DNA of 64,000 nucleotides from Glycine soja. Taxonomy: Eukaryota > Streptophyta > Magnoliopsida > Fabales > Fabaceae. The position numbers were made by a program, and so were the translations under genes. Shown in pieces: positions 38,670-48,871 of this stretch. Position 1 is the first letter of the stretch. Each line of letters starts with the position of its first letter. Where the stretch lies: contig NC_041003.1 of NCBI RefSeq assembly GCF_004193775.1, positions 44,707,611-44,771,610 of the forward strand, read 5' to 3'. A model generated the notes under the pieces. It searched no databases, was not told where the DNA came from, and worked only from the letters and a program-made list of their open reading frames with translations.

Positions 38670-41600
38670 TTATGCTTTCTTTCTGAAAAATTTGGAGCTG
38701 GTTTTTTCTAGCTTTTTTGTGACACATTTTCTTGCTTCTTCAACTAGTTCAACTTTCTCTAACTTGCTATCAGCATCCTGAACAAACTCATTCTTTTCTA
38801 ACTTGGCTGAACCACCAATTTCATTTATACCTTCTTTCGACTTCCTTGTATTGTTTGACAGCTTTATAGATGCCTTTGGTTTCTCAGTTTTAATTTGCAC
38901 TTTCCCTTTTGAATCAGCAGTAGCAGGATATTTAGATTTCTTTGGCGTATTTTTCTGAGAAAATTTAGTTTCCTTATTAGTTGGATTTACTCCCTGTGGT
39001 TTCACTTCGTTGTCAATGCTGCTATCTAGAAGATATTCCTGAGAACTCTCTGATTCCTTAGTTTCATAAACTGCAGCCTGTTTTGGCTTTTTTGTCTTAC
39101 ATTCCGATTCAAGATTACAGGCAGCTTTTGGTGCTTTGGTTGCACGCACATTTCCTTCTTCCTCTAAAATATTATTTCCCTTTTCTTCAACTGAATCTGG
39201 AAATGCTCTTACAATATAAATCTGCAGTAATAACATGTTAGGTTCATTATTTATTGTTAATATATTATCTATAAAAACAATTAGAGGAATTGTGACACAC
39301 TTCAGTTCACATCACATACTTGGCATGTTTACCAAATAAAGCCCAAAAGCTGATTTCTGGCAACACCAAGACAAAATGGTGTTCATAAATTGATAATAAA
39401 TGTGTATTATAGTACCAAATCAAGAAAGTTATTTTGCGGGACAACTAGTAGAAAAGGACTATGAAACTTCAATACAATTTTTTTTTACATAAAGATCAAA
39501 TGTTAGTTCGATTGTTAACCTATTGAGCAAATTACAGAACACTCCTTGAGCCTTTATCAAATTACACATAGTCCCACCCTTTTTATTTTCCTACACTAAC
39601 CTCCCTTTAAGTTTGAAAACATTACACAAACACCCCCTTATATGGTTGAAAACATTACATTGACACTCCCTCAACACCCCCTCAAATCTTACACTAACAT
39701 CCCTACAAGGGAAGTGAAAGTAATGGTTAAAAAAGCAAGGGGTGCTTGTGTAATTACACGAAACCTCAGGGGGTGTTGCTGTAATTTGTTCAGTAGGCTA
39801 TGTCAAGACAAATAAAGCATGTCCTAGCACACAAGACTTAGGCTCTAGCATATTATAGAATTGAGCCTGGATAGAGGAGAATATCAAGGGATTTCCTCCA
39901 TCAGTTATGTGAAGCATGTCACCTCAGCAAACATTAAGATGCTTTCCTATAAATGAGACAAAACCTCAAAATGATTAACAAGGAACCATTGAATTTTGAT
40001 GAAGCTATGAAAGATGCAATCAGAGACAAACCATGATGAAAAAGATAACTTGGGAATTATTATTTTCCCCCCAAGGGTATGAATTATAGAGATCTCTATA
40101 GTTCTGCACAAGCAATTGCATATCATCAATTGTTTGTCATGATTGAAGCAAGCATTACAGATAGTGTATCATTGAATTAATATCATTTAATTAAAGAGAA
40201 CAAAAGGGAGACTCAATGCACAATGATCCCACCTTATGGGGGTCTGGGGAGGATAAATGTACACACTTACCCCCACAGCCACAAGTGAAGAGGCCTGTAG
40301 GATTTAAACCCATGACCAACAGGTCACAAGGCAGCAACCTTGCCATTGCACTAAGGCCCACCCTCATTTCATTAAAGCAAACATTGTGATAGATACTCAT
40401 TATTAGTTAGTTAGTTGCATAATAGTTAGTTAAGTTTGTTTATGGAAGAAATAAGGTGTGTTTGTTGCAAATAACAGGGCACAAGGCTCCCAACAGCTAA
40501 TAGTGTGATTGTTATTTCCATTTTGAACCCCTCAAACTGACACTGAAGCCAAAGCTAGAAATTGTACTTCTCACAAAATGGAGCTTTGGAATGTGCACCA
40601 ACTGAATCTAACACAAACACGAACATGCTTTAAACTTGATACCAATTGAAAAGAACCTTAGAGGAACCATATCATAAAATCTAGTCATTGTAACAGGAAA
40701 GCCCAAAGCCTTATAAACTCCAGAGTAAATTGTAACTGGATCCTAACATATTGCAAGGTTTATAACATTGTGAAGAAACCTCTAGTCAAGAAGAAATTCA
40801 AAATTAAAAGTGTGTGTTGTAAATAATTTAAGAATTCTTAAATTAGGAGTTCTTTAGTTGTAGTCCACTTCAAAGTATTTCTCTTCCCCTAACAATCCAA
40901 ACTTAAATTTTACTTTTTTCTAATCAAGATAACCTCAACCTTGATTGATAATAGATTTCTCAAACATTATAAAACAGACTTCTTTACCAAGCTGACATTT
41001 TTTTCATCATTAACTGGCATTTTTACCAAGCTAGTTTTAAGGGTTGAAGAGCTTCTATGCGGCTTATTTGGGCTTATGAAAATAACATAATTATTTCAGT
41101 AAGTTTCTTTGTAAAACTTATGGCATAAACTCGCATGTTAAGAGTTTATTGAATAAGCAATTATTTATGTTCTTTACCCAAACTCATCCTTAGTTATTCT
41201 TCAAATAATGATGATAGAGCAAGTATAATAATTGTAGGGCTCAGAAGTTAAAAGAGGGTTACAATGGAACTGGTAACATAAAGAACACCTTAAATCTTGA
41301 AGCTTCAATCAATTCAAAAACAAGGGCATCACCATCATCGAGTTTATGATCCAATGCAAATGCTCTCCAACCACCACTAAGCCCAGCTCTGTTGCCAATG
41401 TAAACAGCCTCATATTCTGAGCCATTTTCATCTTCTAAAACCATGTCATGTAAAGTTTTTGGCAGATGTTCCTCACAAAATTTAGAAGGAAGACCCTAGC
41501 AGAATCAAATAAAATAATATAACAGGAAGAATAACTTGTGTTACATTTATTATAACAAAAAGAGCCAGCAGCAGGTTGAGTACATGCAGGTCATATAGAA

Positions 41601-44600
41601 AACTACAACCTACCAACCAAAAGCAGCTATAAACATGAGACCGAACCATTGACTTGATAAATGATGGATTTGATGAGTTCAAATTGATTTGGATTGCCTC
41701 TGCAGCCTCCAGAGCACAAAGTCTTTCCTCTTTTGTTGCTTCTTTGATTTCATCTAGAGGCCTCGCAATGTAACTGAGTCCCATAACTGTTATTAATATT
41801 TCATCAGCAATACAGAAAAGTCATTAAGTAATTAACTACCTTCCCCATGATGAAGAACTTGACCTTGACCTCTTCCGCAAGGGTGGAAGGTCTATGTTCA
41901 CCTGTGATAGAAAGAAATACACACTGTCAACTACAAATTTTGGGTGCTCAGTATCACGCTTAATCATTAAAAAATAAATATACAGAACAAGATGGGAGTA
42001 TTTATTCAATTTTTTAGGGGAATTGTTGGGTTCTTCTAAATTGGTGATTCCCATGCATAGTTAATTACTATGCTCTTGGAAGTTAGATTTTGACTCTTGA
42101 CAAAATCTACATTCACCTTTGAAAGAATGAGGAGCCAATTTTTAAATAAAGGGAGCATGCTAAGAGTTGAAGAATAATTTTTACATTCACCTTCTAAATC
42201 TACATTCATTAAGTAAAATAATTTATATTTTTAGAAGAAAAATCACACCACCACTATATAAAGAGAGCATGTTAAGAGTTGAAGAATCTGTTGGCGGCTG
42301 AGATTTTTCCTGCTATTATATTAAATATTTAAATATCTCTGCAGATTTTGTGGTTGCTTGTAAGTTTGTTAAAAGGTTGCTTGTGCTCAGAAAAAAGCAA
42401 CTTGTAACTGTTTGCTAATGATGCCTGGTTTTAGTTGGCCATAATTTGCTATTTATTTCACCCAATCAAGAACTTGTTAAGTTTTCTATTTAACCTCTAG
42501 CTGTAACAGTTCAAAGTGTGAAAAATCTGAGTTACAAATCTGAAATATATCATATCAGTTTTTGCTCCTCTCTTCTTCTTTATACGTTTATATTTGTGTT
42601 GTCTTTATGTTCTGTTTTTGTTTTTCTAACATAGTATCAAGATCTTCATTGATCTTTAATGGTCTATGAGAGAGTGAAAATCAGGGTTAGTGAGGAAGAG
42701 AAAAAACCAAAAACATAGTGAGAGAAAACCCATACAAAAAAGAACCTTCAAACACAAAAATGACTTCCAGCAGTAGTTCTTTACCTTCACCTCCTATATT
42801 TGCAGGGGAAAACTTTCATTTGTTAAGACTTGAAGAATCTATTGGCAGTTAGATTTTTCCTGCTATTATTAGTATTATGTTAAATATTTAAATATCTCTA
42901 CAGATTTTGTGCTTGGTTGAAAGTTTGTTAAAAGGTTGCTTGTGCTCAAGAAAAGCAACTTGTAGTTGTTTGCTAATGATGCCTTAGTTAGCCATAATTT
43001 GCTGTTTATTTCACCTAATCAGGGACTTTTTAGTTATTCTATTTAAGCTCTTGTTGTAACAGTTCAAAGTGTGCAAAATTTAAGTTACAAATCTGAAATA
43101 TATCATATCAGTTTTTGCTCCTCTCTTCTCTTCTCTTCTTTATACGTTTGTATTTTTGTTGTCCTTATGTTCTGTTTCTGTTTTCCTAACATGGCATCAA
43201 GAGCTTCATTGATCTTTAAGGGTCTCTGAGGGAGTGAAAACCAGAGTTAGTGAGGAAGAGAAAAAACCAAAAACAGAGTGAGAGAACCCATACAAAAAAA
43301 ACCTTCATACACAAAAATGACTTCTGACAGTAGTTCTTTACCTGCACCACCTATATTTGCAGGGGGGAACTTTCATTTGCGGGCTGCAAAAATGATGACT
43401 TATCTTAGAGCTCAAAGTTTGTGGGATACAATGGAAAATGGAAGTAACCCACCTTCATTACCAGAAAACCCGAAAATAGCTCACTTGCCATTATACAGGC
43501 AGCACTACATGATGATGTATTTATCAAGATTCTAACTCTTGAGACTGCAAAAGATACACAGGATCAATTGAAGGAGGAGTTCCAAGAGACTGAAAGAACA
43601 AAAAGAATCAGGGACTGAACTTGAGAAGGGAGTTCAAAGCTGTGAAAATGAAGGAAAGTGAATCTGTCAAAGATTTTACTGACAGGCTTTTAAATGTGGT
43701 TACACAAATCAGGTTGCTTGGTGAAAAGCTCAAGATCAATGAGTTGTGGAGAAAATTTTTGTGTGTCTCTTCCAGAGAGGTTTGAGTTGAAAATTTCCTC
43801 TCAAAGAAAATAAAATTTTTTCAGAAATATCAATTGCAGAGCTTTTGAATGTTTTGCAAGCAACTGATCCTAGATGACGGAAGAAGACATTGAAGGTGCT
43901 TTTGTGGCACACACAAATGGAAAAGCCCAAAGCTAAAAAAGTTTTGGGTAAAAGCCATTTTTTGAGGAGGAAGAAGGCAACAAGAAAGGAGGAGGTTGGA
44001 AAAAAATTTCACCTTACCCCCAAGCATCAAATGTAGGGCCTACAATCAGTTTGGTCATGTGGAGAAGGTTTGTAAAAATAAAGCAAACCAACAGGCACAA
44101 CAAGCCCAAGTTGTTGAGCATGAAGAACAAATTGAGGAGCATTTATTTGTTGCTACTTGTTGTCCAGCAAGTAATACCAAAGAAGTGTGGCTTAGAGACA
44201 GTGGGTGTAAAAATCATATGACCCACAATGCCTAGCATTTTCAAGGAATTGGATCAGTCCTACTTCTCCAAAGTCACCATTGGCAATGGTGAATGTGTTG
44301 ATGTCAAAGGCAAAGAGTAGTTGTTGTCGAAACTCCAGAAGGTACAAAATATATTTCTGATGTGTTATTTGTGTCTAAGGTAAATCAAAGTCTGTTGAGT
44401 GTGGGACAAATGCTAGAAAGGAATTATTCCTTGTGTTTTAAAGATATGAGTTGCACTACATTTGATCGTTTTGGATGTGAGCTAATCTCCATTGAAATGA
44501 GAGATAAAAGTTTTCCAGTGGAATGGAAGAAAAAAACCATGCATGTTGTGCTAAAAGAAGCTGTGAAGTTGAAAAACATGTCATATAAGGAAGAGGTATT

Positions 44601-46798
44601 TCAGAATCTAAAGTGTGATTCAAATGGGTGTACAACAAAAGTTGCTAAGAAGTTGGACCTCTTTGACCACAACAAACTGGAAGAGAAGAAGGAAAACAAG
44701 TTTTTGGAGTTTTATGGTGAATCTTTTTTTGTGGGTTATGGAAGCTGCAACAATTTTGGCCATTGCTTTGGAAAATGCAATAGGTAAATCTCTTGATTGG
44801 AAAGATTTTGTTGGGATTTTCACACTCCTTATCAAGATAAAAATAAATTTCATAGAGGAGTACAATGTTGATAAAGTTGTTGCAACTGTCATGACTTCTC
44901 TAGCACCAAAAGCTAAGTTTCTTCGAGATCAAAAATGGATTAAGGAGGTTGCAAGCATTCTCATTTCAAATGGTATAATTGCTGTTAAGCAAGGGGATGC
45001 AGATGTTTTTTCTAGTTGAAGGTGATCCTTCATAGATGTGGGAATGAACTAAGATCAAGGCTTGTAGTATTGAAGAAAAATCTCAAGAAGTGTTGGTAGT
45101 TGAAATTTTACCTGTTGTCATATTAAAATATTTAAATATCTCTGCAGATTTTGTGATTGTTTGTGCTCACAAAAAGCAACTTGTAGCTGTTTGCTAATGA
45201 TGCCTAGTTTTAGTTAGCCATAATTTTCTGTTTATTTCACCCAATCAGAGACGTGTTAGTTTTTCTATTTAAGCTCTTGCTGTAACAGTCCAAAGTGTGC
45301 AAAATCTAAGTTACAAATCTGAAATATATCATATCAGTTTTTGCTCCTCTCTTATCTTCTTTATATGTTTATATTTTTGCTGTCTTTATATTCTGTTTCT
45401 ATTTTTTAACAGAATCCAATCCAATCTCCAAGCATTGAGAGTCACCTAGAGGGTGGTAAGATTTTCAAGTTTTCACAGAACTTGTAATTTTATTGAGATA
45501 GTGAATATTTCGTTTGAACATTTCCATGGACACAGGCAGATGCTGCTCAACCACATAATCATGTCTCTTACAGAATTTTCTTTGTGGCATGTGTGTACTC
45601 CCATCATCAACTATTGGTGTGTGTGCATTTTTCCAGCAGAGAACAAATCAATTCAAGCACAGATTCCTAGTATACATTTTTCTATTAGGCAAAATTACAA
45701 AATTGATCCCCCATTTTATCTCCAATTTCGGGTTTGGTCCCCCAATTTTTTAATTCACAAATTTGGTCCTTTTTATAAAATCCTACAATGTTGGTTCCCC
45801 AGGCCACAATTGGATGTTGACTGTTACAAAGAAATGTTGACGGTCACGGGTCACGAGATGATGACGACCACGTGTCATGTTTTGATTGGTCAATGAAAGC
45901 AACAATGTATTTCATCTTTCATGGAATTGATATCCAATCAGAACATGACACTTGGCAGTCAATGTCACTTGCTAACCGTGAACGTCCAATTGTGGCCCGC
46001 CCGAGGGACAAACATTGCACGATTTTACAAAATAGAGGACCAAATTAGTGAATTAAAAAACTGGGGGACCAAATCCGAAACTGAAGATAAAGTGGGGGAC
46101 CAATTTTGTAATTTTTCCTTTCTATTATATCCAATGGTACTAGCTTAAGACAATCCAGTGTCCAACCCAAGTTGATAATTTATTCTTTCTTGAGTCACAT
46201 GCTTGTTGTCTGCTCCTGCATTATGGATTTATGGTAGTTTGAAAGACAATATTACTTACATCTTCACGGTATGAACGAACTGGGTTTCGCACACGAGAAG
46301 ATCGCCTAGGTTCCACTTCAACATTTGTCTTCTTTGTTTTCTGTTTAGGAACATGACGCTGCACAGGGCAAGATGGAAAAATTAGTCAAATCAAATCCTG
46401 ATTCTTTGCAGAGAGAAACCAAAAAAAAAAAAACAAGTTTACCAGCTTCTTCTTTGCAGAACTTGCGATTTCAGTCAAGTTTTTTGAAATCCTCGAAATT
46501 CCCAAATCCTTGAGAGCAAAAAGTGAAACCAAGTAAATTGAACAGTCATCAAAATTCAAAACAGAACAGAACAGAACACCATATATACCAACAACAGTAC
46601 AAGAAAAAGTTAGGCATTTCAACTCAAACAACATGAAAAGTCTCTACACATGCACATATGCTGCTCACAAAGTTTAAGATCTTATAAACAAAGAAAGAAA
46701 AAAAAAAGAATGGTGATTACCTCAAACCTCTTTTTGTTTTCTTCAAGTCTTTGTTTTCTAGCCTCTTCATAAGTGTTGTTGGAGCAACCCTTTGCCAT
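38670..46798 (-). CDS. B3 domain-containing protein (At3g19184/At5g42700-like)
   Basis: This is a nuclear plant-specific DNA-binding protein; the target genes are unknown. Seven coding exons on the minus strand with GT-AG borders give 407 residues: 46721-46798, 46443-46508, 46260-46358, 41840-41901, 41614-41773, 41289-41495, 38670-39221. It opens MAKGCSNNTYEEARKQRLEE, the charged N-terminal helix of this subfamily, then a basic Arg/Ser-rich linker (RRSSRVRNP, RKRSRSSSSS). The B3 fold is at about 135-230: FIKSMVRSHVYSCFWLGLPS, LPKTLHDMVLED, GLSGGWRAFALDHKL, GDALVFELI and YIVRA. The last 180 residues are Lys/Glu/Ser-rich and low in complexity. The acceptor directly before the ATG points to a 5' UTR intron with a leader exon ending at 47216 (about 47216-47300). 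Intron 3 is 4.36 kb because of transposon insertions, and its splice sites remain intact. Confidence 0.9.
39516..39800. mobile_element. terminal-inverted-repeat MITE in B3 intron 6
   Basis: The left end 'taacctattgagcaaattacag' is matched by the right end 'ctgtaatttgttcagtaggcta' as an inverted repeat, and 'aacactccttgag'/'ctcagggggtgtt' continue inward. It is about 285 bp, non-coding and C-rich. The flanks show no exact target duplication, so it is an older copy. Confidence 0.7.
40205..40367 (-). mobile_element. SINE, Au-like, tRNA-derived (B3 intron 6)
   Basis: On the minus strand it reads 'gggccttagtgcaatggcaagg' (box A region), then 'tcatgggtttaaatcctaca' (box B), then 'taagtgtgtacatttatcctccccagaccccc'. 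The order and wording are those of the plant Au SINE family. It does not fold into a tRNA and is not a tRNA gene. Confidence 0.8.
42271..43379 (+). repeat. tandem duplication of flank + LTR + leader + gag start
   Basis: 42271-42821 and 42822-43379 each contain, in order, the flanking phrase 'gttaaga(g/c)ttgaagaatc', an LTR, the leader and the first codons of gag ending 'ttcattt(g)'. The repeated flank shows that the duplication happened after the element had inserted. It is not part of normal replication. Confidence 0.85.
43317..44540 (+). pseudogene. decayed copia gag and protease region
   Basis: The gag start at 43317 (IFAGGNFHL, MMTYLRAQSLWDTME) is typical of plant copia gag but stops or shifts after about 70 codons (43535), with more shifts near 43600-43800. 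A knuckle-like CRAYNQFGHVEKVC (about 44032) has lost the second Cys of CxxC. WLRDSGCKNHMTHN (about 44190) is the protease active-site region (DSG kept). A stop follows at 44233, then LSVGQMLERNYSLCF in a new frame from 44362. It is not functional. Confidence 0.8.
44548..45036 (+). pseudogene. captured fragment of a plasma-membrane H+-ATPase gene
   Basis: Plant plasma-membrane H+-ATPases are P-type proton pumps of about 950 residues. The N-terminal part is seen here in order: LKEAVKLKNM, EEVFQNLKC, FDHNKLEEKKENKF, then after a frameshift (about 44715) WVMEAATILAIAL (first membrane segment), DWKDFVGIFTLL, FIEEYNVDKV, SLAPKAKFLRDQKW and, after another shift (about 45010), VEGDPS. In the family these correspond to EEVFxxLKC, NKLEEKKESK, WVMEAAAIMAIAL, DWQDFVGI, FIEENNAGNAA, LAPKAKVLRDGRW and LEGDP. 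About 160 codons run without an obvious intron, which suggests but does not prove capture from an RNA copy. The catalytic DKTGT region is not included, so it has no pump activity. The first part is in frame with the retroelement's preceding frame (44362-44787). Confidence 0.85.
45417..45678. other. original B3 intron sequence between two insertions
   Basis: This is non-coding intron DNA between the copia-type element and the MITE. I see no feature in it. Confidence 0.5.
45688..46118. mobile_element. Mutator-type MITE with perfect 9-bp target duplication (B3 intron 3)
   Basis: The 431-bp fold-back has left end GGCAAAATTACAAAATTGAT and right end (reverse complement) GGAAAAATTACAAAATTGGT, with pairing for over 100 bp ('tttggtcccccaattttttaattcac' against 'gtgaattaaaaaactgggggaccaaa') and a further pairing core ('acgtgtcatgttttgattgg' against 'ccaatcagaacatgacact'). 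TTTCTATTA flanks both sides (45679-45687 and 46119-46127). A 147-codon frame inside it is fortuitous. Confidence 0.9.
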
Positions 46799-47215
46799 CT
46801 GCTAGTGCACAAGACAAATTGTGATTACTTATATCAAATGTCACAAAAAACCTCACTAACTATTATCTAATAGAACAAAACAAAACAAATGTGAAATGAT
46901 TTCCAATGGCATGTCTTAAAAGACAAAAGCTGAAATCTTTTTTAAGTTTCCCGCTTATTTTTTCTATATAAAAAAAAAACTATGTAAAGAAAACGGATTC
47001 ATCTAAAAACTTCGGTAACAGTACCAAAACTAAAATGGGTCCAGCACAAATTACTGAAATTAATTCTAAGTTGGACAAGATCGGTTTTTGATATCTTTGG
47101 AGGTTGTGAAATATATGAAAGAATCCAACTTTGCTGAGCAAACGCAGTTGAAGAGTGTTGAGGAAATGCAGCAAAAGAAATTGGAGTAAGAAAAGAAAGG
47201 GAAAATGGTTATTAC

Positions 47216-47300
47216 CGAAAAGGAGAGGAAGGCGCAGTGAACTGAAGTACTGAACTTGCTGCTTTCGGACAGTATGTAGAAGGTAGCAATTTTTTATTTT
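47216..47300 (-). other. 5' UTR leader exon of the B3 gene
   Basis: A donor 'tcg|gtaataacc' at 47215 faces the acceptor 'ctagcag' directly before the ATG at 46798. The region upstream is C/T-rich on the minus strand. The transcription start is not known and the outer limit is a guess. Confidence 0.5.
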
Positions 47301-47617
47301 CAAATTTCTTGTTGCCGTTGCCTACTTTAACACAATAATAATAATAATAATAATATAATGAATAAATGAACAATTTCGTATGAATAACACTCCCTTCTAA
47401 GTCTGGCAAAATGGAGGAGCTCGTCTAGTCTATGGGCTAAACGTGGGGTGGGAATAGGTCAGGTTGGCCTACAGGGACTTACGACCTGACCTACATAAAG
47501 TCTGGTCTGAACTGACCTATTTAATTAAAAGACAGATTCAAACTTTTTTAAAAGTCTATTAAATTAAATAGATCAAGCTTAAACTTATTAAAAAATCTTA
47601 TAAACCTGATAGGTCGC

Positions 47618-47621
<4 letters not shown>

Positions 47622-47691
<70 letters not shown>
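47622..47691. repeat. (AT)n microsatellite, about 35 units
   Basis: Seventy bases of uninterrupted AT dinucleotides. The open frame reading 'YIYIYI' on the minus strand across it is an artefact. Confidence 0.95.
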
Positions 47692-47694
<3 letters not shown>

Positions 47695-47771
47695 TTTAGG
47701 GTACCAATATATAATATTATTTTTTGGATACAATTAATTTTTTTTTAAACTATCAGACTTTGATTACACTC

Positions 47772-47863
47772 CATAACTTTTATTTTTATAATCAAGGACT
47801 TTAATTACAATTTAGGTCATAACTTTTATTTTTATAATCAAGGACTTTAATTACAATTTAGGT
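47772..47863. repeat. 46-bp perfect tandem duplication
   Basis: 'cataacttttatttttataatcaaggactttaattacaatttaggt' occurs at 47772-47817 and again at 47818-47863 without a difference. It lies inside the inverted-end element. Confidence 0.9.
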
Positions 47864-48285
47864 GTGAGTAATGTGTCCTTTTATATTTCTCATTATTAAA
47901 TATTTATCGTGAAGAAGACTTTTAAAAAGGTTATCAGGCCAGACTTTTAAAAAGGTCAAGCCGAGCCAAAATAAAAGTCTTTGATAGGTTATAGGTCAGA
48001 CTCAGGCCTCAAAGATTCATCGTAGGCTAGGCAGAGGTCTTTCAAAGCCTGGTATGGTCTATTCACACCCTTAGCTAAGCGCGAAAAAATAGATTGGATT
48101 GGACAAGATATAGGTCTCAATTTTTTAAGTCTAGTCAGATCTGGTAGCTCATTGGATTAGTCCATATTGATTCTTTTTTTTTTAATTTATACAAATTCAA
48201 AAGAAAAAAAATTTTAAAAATATTCAAAGTAGGCTTAATTGAATTCTAGTCAATATTTTTTTAGTCCAATGTCCCCTAAGGCTAG

Positions 48286-48871
48286 CAAAATGGACGGGTA
48301 AGCCCGGGGAGGCCTAGCCTGATTCATCGGGTCACACATTGAAAATGGATCAACCTAGGTCCGATCCATATTTTTTTGGGTTGAAATTTCTCAAGTTCAG
48401 TCCTATGTCAGGTTGTCAAGCCACCTGGCCTATTTGGTTCAATTTAGAAATTAATAAAAAAAAAAGTTAAAAAAATTGATTCTATGTAAAAATAAATCAA
48501 AGACAAAATTTATCATGCATTTATTCCGCCTAACAAGTATAAACAAACGCATTTAAATTATGTTTAATGAATACTTAAATTAATAATAATGCTTTGGGAT
48601 TGTCACTTCTTGTGAACATTTAATTTTATGTTTAATGAATATGTTTTACCTTTTAAAAAATATAAATTGAATTTAAAATTATAAATTATATTAATAAGTT
48701 ACTATATTTTATTTAATATTTATTATATATTACTATCAGGCCATTTGATCCATCAAATTAAATAGGTTGAACCAAAAAAGACTCTTTTTTATTCAGACTG
48801 ACTTTTTTTAAACCCAACATACCCCTAATTGTGGATCAGCCCATCGGACAAGTCCATTTTGTTAGCCCTAA
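48286..48871. mobile_element. non-autonomous DNA transposon with inverted ends
   Basis: The left end 'ggctagcaaaatggacgggt' and the right end (reverse complement 'gggctaacaaaatggacttgt') form terminal inverted repeats, flanked by CTAA on each side. The interior (585 bp) has no coding capacity. It is probably hAT-like or a related MITE, but the class is uncertain. Confidence 0.65.

Larger units (their letters stand above)
42289..45411 (+). mobile_element. copia-type non-autonomous retrotransposon with captured host gene (B3 intron 3)
   Basis: LTRs start TGTTGG and end TAACA: 42289-42631, 42840-43191 (the duplicated one) and the 3' LTR 45091-45411. A perfect GAATC target duplication flanks the whole (42284-42288 and 45412-45416). 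After the 5' LTR comes 'tagtatcaagatc' or 'tggcatcaagagc' (primer-binding-site position). The internal region has a gag start, a degraded zinc knuckle and a protease remnant (43317-44540), then H+-ATPase-like sequence (44548-45036). There is no reverse transcriptase, RNase H or integrase. Movement would have needed enzymes from another element. It lies antisense to the B3 gene. Confidence 0.85.
47448..48073. mobile_element. non-autonomous DNA transposon (inverted ends) with (AT)n core
   Basis: The left end 'ggtgggaataggtcaggttggcctacagg' is matched in reverse by the right end 'ggcctcaaag...cctggtatggtctattcacaccct'. Interior arms rich in 'ggtcaga/tctgacc' and 'aaaagtct/agactttt' pair. The middle holds an (AT)35 tract (47622-47690). 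This type ('gggtgtgaatag') is common in legume DNA. No target duplication was assigned. Confidence 0.6.

Noticed and set aside
40300..40367. possible tRNA gene (box A and box B present)
   Set aside because: The boxes belong to an Au-type SINE; there is no acceptor stem or cloverleaf.
45453..45896. 147-codon frame
   Set aside because: It crosses into the arm of the Mutator-type MITE, has no recognisable domain, and its end is explained by the inverted repeat.
47548..47733. frame reading Tyr-Ile repeats on the minus strand
   Set aside because: It is a translation of the (AT)n microsatellite.
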